Positions 27,635-35,518 of a stretch of 64,000 nucleotides of DNA are shown in pieces (position 1 is the first letter of the stretch; the number at the start of each line of letters is the position of its first letter). The DNA is from Herbaspirillum sp. YR522. Its GTDB lineage: Bacteria; Pseudomonadota; Gammaproteobacteria; Burkholderiales; Burkholderiaceae_D. Below the pieces are notes generated by a model. That model ran no database searches, was not told the origin of the DNA, and worked only from the letters and a program-made list of their open reading frames with translations. The stretch spans positions 1 through 64,000 of the forward strand of contig NZ_AKJA01000154.1 of the NCBI RefSeq assembly GCF_000282575.1, in the 5' to 3' direction. The position numbers were made by a program, and so were the translations under genes.

Positions 27635-28024
27635 ATTGCCAATCGTTTATCGACCATGCGGTGCGCCCTCGCGGCGCGTTGGCGCGTTGTGGCGTTTTCG
27701 AGGATGCTCTGACGGCATCCTGCGGATTGTAAGGCCGCGCCTGCGCCGTGCTTACCGCGAGCTTGGGCCGAAATCGCCTGCAATTCTGCGGCTTGTCCTG
27801 ACAACCCGATGACATGCCTGGCCGGGCCGCGACACCGGCTGCAACACCGGGGCTGGACAGCAGGTTCTTTTCGTTGATTTAGAGGCCCGAATAAATTAAC
27901 ATCGACCACTGTTGCAAGATTTGCCATAGTTTTCGCAAATCCAGTCGGGACGGGGGTTTCCGGTCTGCAACCAGAGTCGTCGCAAGGGGCTTGCACGGCT
28001 TACAACATTAACGATGGCTTTGAC
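27635..28024. promoter_or_regulatory. Divergent intergenic region between two phosphodiesterase genes
   Basis: 390 bases between the HD-GYP gene and the metallo-beta-lactamase-fold phosphodiesterase. The right part is AT-richer (GAATAAATTAACATC near 27890) and likely holds promoters. No gene or clear operator seen. Confidence 0.45.
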
Positions 28025-28798
28025 ATGCGTGTAGAAATTCTCGGTTGCAGCGGCGGTATCGGCGGAAACGGCATGCGCACTACCTCGCTGCTGGTCGACG
28101 ACGATATCCTGGTCGACGCCGGCACCGGCGTGGGCGACCTGCCGCTGCAGCGCCTGGCCGGGATCGACCATGTCTTCATCACCCATGCGCACCTGGACCA
28201 TATCGCCTGCCTGCCCCTGATGGTCGACAGCGTGGGCGACATGCGGCGCACCCCCATCACCGTGCATGCCACCGGCGAGACACTGGAAATCATTCGCCGT
28301 CACATCTTCAACTGGCACATCTGGCCCGACTTCAGCCAGATCCCCACGCCGCAGGCCCCTTTCCTGCGCTTTACCACGATCGAACTGGGCCAGCCGGTGC
28401 AACTGGGCCAGCGCAGCATCACGCCGCTGCCGGCGATGCACACGGTGCCAGCGGTCGGTTACCACCTGCACGACCACGATAGCGGGGCTTCGCTTGCCTT
28501 CAGCGGCGACACCACCACTTGCGAGCCGCTGTGGGAAGCGGTCAACGCCATCGATGACCTGCGCTACCTGATCATCGAGGCTGCCTTCGCCGACTGCGAG
28601 CGCGACCTGGCGCTGTTGTCGAAGCATCTGTGCCCCAGCCTGCTGCATGCCGAACTGGAAAAGCTGCACAGCCGCCCTGAAGTGCTGGTGACCCATGCCA
28701 AACCCAGCCAGCTGGCGCAGATTACCCAGGAGATCGCGACCGGGGCCGGTGCGCATCAACCGCGCATGCTCGCGCCCGGCACCGTCCTGCAATTCTGA
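28025..28798 (+). CDS. Class II-like 3',5'-cyclic-nucleotide phosphodiesterase (MBL fold)
   Basis: 257-residue metallo-beta-lactamase-fold enzyme. The class II cyclic-nucleotide phosphodiesterase pattern is visible: RVEILGCSGGIGGNGMRTTSLLVDDDILVDAGTGVGDL at the start and the metal motif THAHLDHIACLPLMVDS (about residues 55-71). Further ligands are H in LPAMHTVPAVGYHL, D in FSGDTTTCEPLW and H in LVTHAKPSQ. It is expected to hydrolyse cAMP and/or cGMP. It lies one operon away from a CHASE2-adenylate cyclase, so the pair could set local cyclic-nucleotide levels. A strong terminator follows. Confidence 0.82.
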   Translation: MRVEILGCSGGIGGNGMRTTSLLVDDDILVDAGTGVGDLPLQRLAGIDHVFITHAHLDHIACLPLMVDSVGDMRRTPITVHATGETLEIIRRHIFNWHIWPDFSQIPTPQAPFLRFTTIELGQPVQLGQRSITPLPAMHTVPAVGYHLHDHDSGASLAFSGDTTTCEPLWEAVNAIDDLRYLIIEAAFADCERDLALLSKHLCPSLLHAELEKLHSRPEVLVTHAKPSQLAQITQEIATGAGAHQPRMLAPGTVLQF

Positions 28799-28821
28799 CG
28801 CCCCGCATCCGGGGCGTCTTT
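28797..28821 (+). terminator. Rho-independent terminator, probably bidirectional
   Basis: Stem GACGCCCCG (28797-28805), loop CATC, stem CGGGGCGTC (28810-28818), then TTT. It overlaps the phosphodiesterase stop and lies 5 bases from the stop of the convergent FecR-domain gene. Confidence 0.8.
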
Positions 28822-28825
28822 CACC

Positions 28826-29626
28826 TTACTGGACCACGCACACCGGCGCGCCCTTGGCCACGCCATTGCTGCCGTTGCTGTTGTTCTGGCTGATGCTCGG
28901 CGGCATCGTGAACTGCAAGCCATTGGCTGGCGGCACGATGATCGGTGCCTGGTTCATGCCGGGCACAAAGCCGAACTGCCCGGCGTTGAACAATTGCTGC
29001 CCACCCTGGTTGGACACCAGCACCGCCCCGCTCGAGACATCGACATACAGCCCCGGCGGCGGCGCGACACCGGTGGCGGTAGGAATGCCGCCGCAATCGG
29101 CCTGGCAGAAGATGGCGCCGAAATTGGTGCCGCGAATACCGATGGTGGCGGTAGGCGTATTGAAGTTGACGGCCTCGTGGTTACGCTTGCCGACCAGCCC
29201 CGTCACCGCACGCAAGCCGCCCTTGACCAGGCCGATGGCGACCGAGTCGCTCTCGGGCTTCTTCTCGTCATAGACATACTTGTCCACCGACACTTCGCTA
29301 CCCGGGCGCAGCACGATCTCGGCATTGTCGACGAACTTGACGCGGGTATAGGTCTCGCGTTCGGTGATGAGCGTGTCGCCCTGCAGGATGGCCGACTTCA
29401 GGCCCAGCACCTTGCGCGTGCCATCGGCGTGACGCACGCTGAGCACACCCGAGAGATGGGTGACCTGGCCCACTACCTGCTGCGCGTGCGCGGCCATGCT
29501 GGCGCCCAGCAGCGCCAGGGCCAGCGTCCACAGCAGCAGTTGGCGCCACAAATGGCTACTGCGATGTGGTTTCGAAAAGTTCATTGCCTGCCCGGTGCTG
29601 CCATTGATGATGATGGTGTTGAACAT
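28826..29626 (-). CDS. FecR-domain exported protein
   Basis: About 266 residues. The region up to ASMAAHA is a signal peptide; the FecR-type domain follows (VVGQVTHLSGVLSVRHADGTRKVLGLKSAILQGDTLITERETYTRVKFVDNAEIVLRPGSEVSVDKY). Then comes the typical VKGGLRAVTGLVGKRN...FNTPTATIGIRGTNFGA. The C-terminal part has CQADC and ends in CVVQ. The ATG at 29626, after TGAGG, is used; an ATG at 29584 would give a shorter signal peptide and is a fair alternative. Its start overlaps the end of the exoprotein gene. FecR domains without a sigma factor partner often sit beside CHASE2-cyclases and surface proteins, as here. Confidence 0.85.
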   Translation of the reverse strand: MFNTIIINGSTGQAMNFSKPHRSSHLWRQLLLWTLALALLGASMAAHAQQVVGQVTHLSGVLSVRHADGTRKVLGLKSAILQGDTLITERETYTRVKFVDNAEIVLRPGSEVSVDKYVYDEKKPESDSVAIGLVKGGLRAVTGLVGKRNHEAVNFNTPTATIGIRGTNFGAIFCQADCGGIPTATGVAPPPGLYVDVSSGAVLVSNQGGQQLFNAGQFGFVPGMNQAPIIVPPANGLQFTMPPSISQNNSNGSNGVAKGAPVCVVQ

Positions 29627-29634
29627 GTCGGGCC

Positions 29635-32600
29635 TCAGGTGCACATCGGCAGTTTCTTGGGCGCCGTGGTAGCGCCCTCTTCGCCGAAACTGCCGCCGCC
29701 GCCCTGCGCGGTGGCGCCGCCCTGCTGGACGTCGCCATCGCTTTTCGTGCCACTGCCGATTTGCGTGATGTTGACCGTGCTCGCCAGATTCTGCGCCTGC
29801 TGGCTCTGGCTTTGCACGACGGTGGCCGACGTGGCCGGCGCCGACGTGGGTGCAACTTGTGTCGGTGTTGGTGTTGGTGTAGGCGTCGGTGTAGGCGTCG
29901 GCTGCTGCGGGTTCGGTATCACCGCGGCGCCACCGCCTTGCGCGTAGGACACCCCTGCTGCATAGGTCAGCGCGCCAGTGGCCGACACCGTGTAGGTGCC
30001 GCTGGCCACCACATTGGCATTGACGTTGATGTTATTGCCCGCGACCAGGTTGACGTTGGCGCCTGACAGTACCCCATTGATCGCCAGGTTGCTGGTGGGG
30101 TCGTTGGGCGCGCCCGCGGTCAAGCCTATATTTCCACCCGCACTCACGCCCCCCGAACCGATGGTCAGCGGACTATGCGTGGCCAGCGAGACATTGCCCG
30201 TGACGGTCTTGACCTGGCCGCTGGTGTCGATCCCCAGCAGCGCCAGCTTGGCCGCCGCCGTGTTGCTGGTGAAGGTGGGCAGGCCCGCCAGGAAATCGGC
30301 CTTGCTGCCGATGGCCGCGGTCTGCATGGCGCCGGTGTTGTCGATGCTGACGTTGCCGGTAGCGGTGCTGATACCGTTGAGAACCACGGCGCTGGTGTCG
30401 GTGCTGTTGAGGCGGTTGGTCAACTTGATATCGCCCTGGCCGCTGTTATTGGCGGCGAACGCGGCGATCTGGTTGTCCGAGCCACCCGACAGGTCGATGC
30501 CGTTGACCGCAGAGGCGATCAGCTGCGTCTTGACGTGCAGGGAGGTACCGCTCAGCTGGTCGATGGCACCGGACTGCGAATCGATCACCAGGTTGTTGGC
30601 GGTGATGTCACCCACCGACAGCGTGCCGCAGCTGCTGCTGCTCAAGGCGGCGTCGGCCAGGGTCAGGGTGCCGCCGCTCTGCGAGAACGATTCCGACACG
30701 TTCAGGCGCGAACCGGCAGCGCCGTTGACCGTTGCCGTACCCGATACCGACAGGCTGGCAAGGCGCACGCTGCCGTTGAGCTGCATACTGGCGTTGCTGA
30801 TATCGACGCCGATGGTCGAGCTGACGTTGTTGAGCACCAGGGTCGGGCTGTCGGGGGTGGCCACGACCAGTGACCTGAACCCCTCGCCCGGGCTGTCATC
30901 GCTACCGGACAGGGTGATGGATCCGCCGCCGGTGGTATTGGCGTTGAGCGTCAGGTTGGAGCTGCCGTACATGTACACACTGCCGTCGATGATGGCGGTG
31001 CCGTTTGCACTCAGGTTGCCGCCGGTCATGCGCACATAGCCGGAACCGGTAATGTTGGTGCTGCCACCGAGGATCGTATTGCCGCCGCTGACTTCGAGCT
31101 TGCCGTCGACGAGGGTGCTGCCGGACACGCTGAGGTTGCCGCTGGTGACCAGCACACCGCCGTTGCTCTCGATGGAGCCGGCCTGTACCACCAGCTTGTT
31201 CAATGTCGCGGTGGCCACGTCGCGGTCGATGAGCAAGGCGCCGCTGTCGACCAGCTTCAGGCCGCCGGCATTGGTCATGTTGAGCGTATGGGCGTAGTCA
31301 CCGCCGTAGGCGCCGAGACCTCCTTCGCCGTAATAGCCGTAGTTGGCGGCCACCACCACATAGCCGCCGTCGGCCACCAGCGTGCCGCTGCCGGTGACGT
31401 TGGTGGTACCGGCGCTATGGTCGGCGCCACCGAAGCTGACATTGGCGCCGTCGTGATTGGTCAGGTTGCCATTGAGCACGAGGGTGCTGGACCCTCCGGT
31501 AGTGAGCGTGCCGTTATAGTTGTTCTCGAAACCCGTATTCACCGTGAAATTGGTGTCGCGCAAGCTCAGGTTGCCCTGGTTGTCGACATTGTTGACGGTC
31601 GCATTGTTTACACCGAGCAGCGTCACATTGCCCACATTGGTGAGGTTTCCAAGCTGGAACAGGGCCGCACCCTCGGCATTCACATTGGCCTCGGCCAGGG
31701 TGGCAAGGCCGGTGGCAACCAGCGAGCTGCCGCTGCCCAGGGTCAGGTTGGCATAGCTTGAAAGCTCGATCTGCCCCGCGCGCAGGCTGCCACCGCCGAT
31801 ATCGAGGGTGGCATTGTTGCCCAGGCCGAGGGCGCCGTTTCCATGGCCGGTGGAACCCTGGTTGACCAGCACGTCGCCGCCGGTGCGCACGGTGACGTCC
31901 TGAGCGATCTGCACCCCGAAAGTGCCGCTGTTCTTGTCGCGATAGTTGGTGGTCAATACCAGGCCCATCGGCAAGCTGTCGTTGCTGGTGATGTTGGCAT
32001 TGATGCTGATGTTGGCGTCGGCCTGCAGGGTCAGCGTGGTGCCCTGCCCATGGGTGTTGGTGATATCGGCATTGACCACGATATTGCCGCCCGTGCCGTC
32101 GCCGCCAGTGGCCAGCACCACGCTCTGGTTGGCATCGAGCATCTGGTTGATGGTGCCGTTGCTGATCTGCGAGGTGTCGCCGTTGGAGGTGATGACGTTG
32201 CCGCTGCTGGTCACGTTGCTGGCGACGTTGTTGCCGGCCACCACTTCCAGGTTGTACGGATCGATATACCAGGTGCCGCCGGCACCCACCGTAGGCGCCC
32301 TGACCACATCGAGCTGCTGCAGGCCGGAGGTCTCGACAAAGCCGCCGTGGCCGGTCGCACCGGTGGCCGACACCGCACCGTCGATGAAGGCCGCTCCTTC
32401 CGAGTACAGGGTGACATTGCCGCCGCTGGTGCCATCGGCGGCAATGCTGGAGCCGGCACTCGTGGTCAGGTTCTGCGAGGCGCGCAGGAAGATGCGGCCG
32501 CCTTCCTTGACCACGCTCGATGCGCTGATGACGCCACTGTTGTTGATCAGGCCCGCAGCCACGCCGATGCGGCCGGCATCGGCCGTGATGGTACCCAGGT

Positions 32601-33429
32601 TGGTCACGCTGCCGGCGCTGCCGGTGACCTTGACCGTCACGCCGGGGGTGGCGGTGTCGGCCAGGGTAACGGTGTCACCGGCGCCCAGGATCACCTGCCC
32701 GCCGGCACTGCGGATGACACCGCTATTGCTGACACTGCTGCCGACCAGGTAGACGCTGCCCCCGGTGGCAGACTGGATGGTGCCCTGGTTGTCGACCGCA
32801 CCGGCCACCGCCTGCTTGGCGAAATTGAACTTGCCAGCCAGGAAATCGCTGTCGCTGATGTTGAGCGTGGTGCCGATGAAGCGGCCCACATCGACCATGC
32901 CACCCGGGCCGATCACCAGGCCGTTCGGGTTGTAAAGCACCACGGTGCCGGGTGCGGCCAGCTTGCCGTAGATCTGCGAAATGTCGCCGCCGGTCACGCG
33001 CGCCAGCAGTGCCGCCAGCGAACCGGGCTGGTTGACGTTGACGGTGGCGTCCGAACCGACCGAGAACGAGACGAAATTGGCAATCGCCTGCGGCGAGAGC
33101 TGGTTGATGTTCAGGGTGTTGCCGTTCTGGGTAAAGGTGACGTTGCCGTTGACCACGCTCCAGCCGGCCGGCAGCGTACCGGGCGCCGGTGCCGCCGCCA
33201 ACGCCGGCATCTGCCAGGCGCCGCACACGGCGGCCGTGGCGATCGACACCTTCAATGCCGGCGCCAGCACCCGTTTGAACGAGCGTCGCAACAGGCCCGA
33301 CAACAGGCTGGGCAGGCGCAGCCGAGGACGCCAGGTGAGCCTCAGGCGGCGTCGACCTGCCCGTATCAGGACCGAGGGCGGCACCAGTTCGATGGCGGGC
33401 TTGGCGAAATTTCTTGTCGTCTTTGTCAT
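29635..33429 (-). CDS. Filamentous haemagglutinin-like TPS exoprotein
   Basis: 1264-residue secreted adhesin-type protein, the TpsA partner of the transporter gene just upstream. A long basic extended signal region (residues 1-77) ends at MPALAAA. The TPS secretion domain follows (about 78-330): GWSVVNGNVTFTQNGNTLNINQLS, QIYGKLAAPGTVVLYNPNGLVIGPGGMVDVGRFIGTTLNISDSDF with the NPNG motif. The rest is glycine-, asparagine- and serine-rich repeats expected to form a beta-helix. Near the end a run of seven Pro-Thr pairs precedes a glycine-rich tail, and the protein ends in KKLPMCT. Only three cysteines are seen, one in the last two residues. Confidence 0.9.
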   Translation of the reverse strand: MTKTTRNFAKPAIELVPPSVLIRAGRRRLRLTWRPRLRLPSLLSGLLRRSFKRVLAPALKVSIATAAVCGAWQMPALAAAPAPGTLPAGWSVVNGNVTFTQNGNTLNINQLSPQAIANFVSFSVGSDATVNVNQPGSLAALLARVTGGDISQIYGKLAAPGTVVLYNPNGLVIGPGGMVDVGRFIGTTLNISDSDFLAGKFNFAKQAVAGAVDNQGTIQSATGGSVYLVGSSVSNSGVIRSAGGQVILGAGDTVTLADTATPGVTVKVTGSAGSVTNLGTITADAGRIGVAAGLINNSGVISASSVVKEGGRIFLRASQNLTTSAGSSIAADGTSGGNVTLYSEGAAFIDGAVSATGATGHGGFVETSGLQQLDVVRAPTVGAGGTWYIDPYNLEVVAGNNVASNVTSSGNVITSNGDTSQISNGTINQMLDANQSVVLATGGDGTGGNIVVNADITNTHGQGTTLTLQADANISINANITSNDSLPMGLVLTTNYRDKNSGTFGVQIAQDVTVRTGGDVLVNQGSTGHGNGALGLGNNATLDIGGGSLRAGQIELSSYANLTLGSGSSLVATGLATLAEANVNAEGAALFQLGNLTNVGNVTLLGVNNATVNNVDNQGNLSLRDTNFTVNTGFENNYNGTLTTGGSSTLVLNGNLTNHDGANVSFGGADHSAGTTNVTGSGTLVADGGYVVVAANYGYYGEGGLGAYGGDYAHTLNMTNAGGLKLVDSGALLIDRDVATATLNKLVVQAGSIESNGGVLVTSGNLSVSGSTLVDGKLEVSGGNTILGGSTNITGSGYVRMTGGNLSANGTAIIDGSVYMYGSSNLTLNANTTGGGSITLSGSDDSPGEGFRSLVVATPDSPTLVLNNVSSTIGVDISNASMQLNGSVRLASLSVSGTATVNGAAGSRLNVSESFSQSGGTLTLADAALSSSSCGTLSVGDITANNLVIDSQSGAIDQLSGTSLHVKTQLIASAVNGIDLSGGSDNQIAAFAANNSGQGDIKLTNRLNSTDTSAVVLNGISTATGNVSIDNTGAMQTAAIGSKADFLAGLPTFTSNTAAAKLALLGIDTSGQVKTVTGNVSLATHSPLTIGSGGVSAGGNIGLTAGAPNDPTSNLAINGVLSGANVNLVAGNNINVNANVVASGTYTVSATGALTYAAGVSYAQGGGAAVIPNPQQPTPTPTPTPTPTPTQVAPTSAPATSATVVQSQSQQAQNLASTVNITQIGSGTKSDGDVQQGGATAQGGGGSFGEEGATTAPKKLPMCT
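29860..29902. repeat. Hexanucleotide tandem repeat coding Pro-Thr run
   Basis: Seven GGTGTT / GGTGTA / GGCGTC units in tandem on the plus strand, encoding the PT repeats near the C-terminus of the exoprotein. Unit changes would keep the frame, so this could vary the linker length. Confidence 0.7.
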
Positions 33430-33430
33430 G

Positions 33431-35086
33431 TTAGAACCCCAGGACAGCGCTCAGGTGGGCATTGAGGTCGCCCCGTTTTTCCGTGCTGGCGCCACCGTTC
33501 AATTGGACCCGTGCCACATCCAGGCGCAGGTTGAAGTCGCGGCCCAGCGCATAGCGCGCGCCAAGGCCGATGCTGGCCACGCTGACGGTCGACGCCAGCG
33601 TGCTGCCGCCGGTGTTGTTGTTGAACCCGCGCCCGGCATCGATGAATCCCAGCAGGCGCAGGCTGCCCTTGACTTCGCTTTTGGCCAGCAGGTCCGGGGT
33701 ATAGATCTCGCTGTTGACGATTACCCCGCTATCGGCTGCCACCGCGCGTTCGGTAAAGCCACGTACCGCCGACGCCCCCACCAGGCCGACCTGCTCGACC
33801 GGCACCAGCGCATGGGGTGACACCTGCACGGTACTGGCCAGGCGCAATTGCCAGTCATTGGCAAAGCCCTTGAACAACGACGCGCCGCCACGCACGATGA
33901 CGAAATGATCGGCCGCGCGACGTCCGCTGGCGAACACGGAGTAACGATCGGTGAGCCCGGTACTGCCGGTACGCGCCGCGCCGGTGGCGATATTGCGGGC
34001 GATGCCGAGGTTGTAGTCGAGCACCTGCCCGATGCTCTGCTGCTGGGCACTGTAGGTCAGCGACAGCGGCAGTGTCGAATAGGGTGCGCAGCTTTCGATG
34101 CCGGCGCTGATGCCCAGCAGCGAGCAGGTCGAATCGACCTTCTTGTAGTCGGCGCCGAACACCAGCTTGCTGGTTCGTTCGCCCTGGCGCGCAAAGAAGT
34201 GGTTCCAGCGCATCGCATAGACGTTGCCCTTGCCGGTGATGGCCAGCACCCCGCCCAAGGTGGGCGACTGGCCCGAGGTGACATTGGATTTGCCGTAGAT
34301 GAAATCGATGCTGTCACCGATGCCGTACAGCGGCACCCGGTAACCCAGCGAATAGAGATCGACCTTGGAACCGGCGGGGCTGTCGGGCGACGTGGTGTAG
34401 GCCACCGTACCCACATGGTCGCGGTCGAACAGGTTGGAGTGCTGCAGCGCCACGCCGGTGCGAAAGTGTCCGGTGTCGGCCGTGCCGCTGTTGTCGACCG
34501 TGAGCATCACGCGCAACGGGTTGTAGTCGGTGACGTTGACGGTGGCGTCGATCCCGCCATCGTCGGCGGTGGCCAGGTTGACGTTGACCTGCTTGGCCGG
34601 GTTGTCGTTGGCCAGTTGCACCGATTCCGAGATGCGCCGCAGGTTGGGCGTGCGCCCCTCTTGCAGCCCAGGGATGCTGGCGCGGATGTTGGCGGCGCTG
34701 AAATGCTTGTTGTCGGCCACGGTGACGCGCCCGATCACGGTCTCGACCACCTCGATGCGCACCACGCCAGCGCTCAGTTCCTGCTCGGGCACGAACACCT
34801 GCACGGCGCTGTAGCCGGCGCCGCGATAGGCCGCTTCCAGCGCTTCGAGCGCCTTTTGCACGTCGCCATATACCCGGCCGGTGCCGGTGTAGGGATTGAC
34901 CGCGCGCTCGAGCTCGGCCGGCTTGAGCAAGGTGTTGCCCTGGATCTCGAAGCGCCTGATCTCGAATCGGTCGACGGCCTCGGCCATCGGCTCCTGGCCG
35001 GTGGTCGCGGGCGATTGCGCGAATGCGCCCAGCGCAGCCGTAGCCAGCGCCATGCCCATGACGGTGTGTTGAAAGCGTTGTTTCAT
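33431..35086 (-). CDS. ShlB/FhaC/HecB-type TPS outer-membrane transporter
   Basis: 551-residue Omp85-superfamily pore that exports the exoprotein across the outer membrane. Signal peptide residues 1-24 (ending LGAFAQ). The POTRA region (about 45-195) has IRRFEIQGNTLLKPAELERAVNPYTGTGRVYGDVQKALEALEAAYRGAGYSAVQVFVPEQEL. The 16-strand barrel follows, with the conserved L6 motif VRGF in GASAVRGFTE, and ends with LNAHLSAVLGF. The start at 35086 is chosen because the signal peptide begins there; longer frames upstream do not look like protein. One base separates it from the exoprotein gene. Confidence 0.9.
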   Translation of the reverse strand: MKQRFQHTVMGMALATAALGAFAQSPATTGQEPMAEAVDRFEIRRFEIQGNTLLKPAELERAVNPYTGTGRVYGDVQKALEALEAAYRGAGYSAVQVFVPEQELSAGVVRIEVVETVIGRVTVADNKHFSAANIRASIPGLQEGRTPNLRRISESVQLANDNPAKQVNVNLATADDGGIDATVNVTDYNPLRVMLTVDNSGTADTGHFRTGVALQHSNLFDRDHVGTVAYTTSPDSPAGSKVDLYSLGYRVPLYGIGDSIDFIYGKSNVTSGQSPTLGGVLAITGKGNVYAMRWNHFFARQGERTSKLVFGADYKKVDSTCSLLGISAGIESCAPYSTLPLSLTYSAQQQSIGQVLDYNLGIARNIATGAARTGSTGLTDRYSVFASGRRAADHFVIVRGGASLFKGFANDWQLRLASTVQVSPHALVPVEQVGLVGASAVRGFTERAVAADSGVIVNSEIYTPDLLAKSEVKGSLRLLGFIDAGRGFNNNTGGSTLASTVSVASIGLGARYALGRDFNLRLDVARVQLNGGASTEKRGDLNAHLSAVLGF

Positions 35087-35459
35087 CCCTGTGCGAACGC
35101 CCGTGATCGGGTCACTCGCCTCCCTCTTCCTGTCTTTTCGGATGCGCCGCCTGCCGACGACGCCCGTATTTTTCCCATGGCCCGCTGCCGGCCCGTGGAT
35201 CGATTTTCGTGCGACCACAGGCTCCCACGCCACGCCAGGTGGCGACCTGAATCATCTGAAGATCAATGCAATTCCCCTGCGGCGAGAATCAGGCAGACGC
35301 CCGCCCTCCGGAGGCGCTGCTGCATTTCTTGACGCGTGTAAAGTATAGATATTCGCATTGCGGGCGTCGACACAAATCGCTAAAAAACCCCGCCACCATT
35401 GGCCTGGACCCGGTTTTTGCCACGCATTGATTTCCACGCGGAAATTATTTTTGGTCACT
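35087..35459 (-). promoter_or_regulatory. Upstream region of the TPS operon
   Basis: About 370 bases, partly AT-rich, with no supported gene. A possible minus-strand promoter is TTGTGT (35370-35375) with an 18-base spacer and TATCTA (35346-35351). That leaves an unusually long leader of about 250 bases before the transporter ATG. Confidence 0.35.
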
Positions 35460-35510
35460 TGCCGCACCGATGTCCAGATCGACAATGTCAATCTGGACAT
35501 CGGTGCGGCA
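35460..35510 (-). terminator. Twenty-base-pair perfect hairpin after the cyclase gene
   Basis: Arms GCCGCACCGATGTCCAGAT (35461-35479) and its exact complement (35491-35509), extended by one T-A pair. The loop itself contains the small palindrome GACAATGTC. It begins 9 bases after the cyclase stop. No U run follows on either strand, so it is an atypical terminator or an mRNA-end structure. Confidence 0.55.
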
Positions 35511-35518
35511 GACCACTG

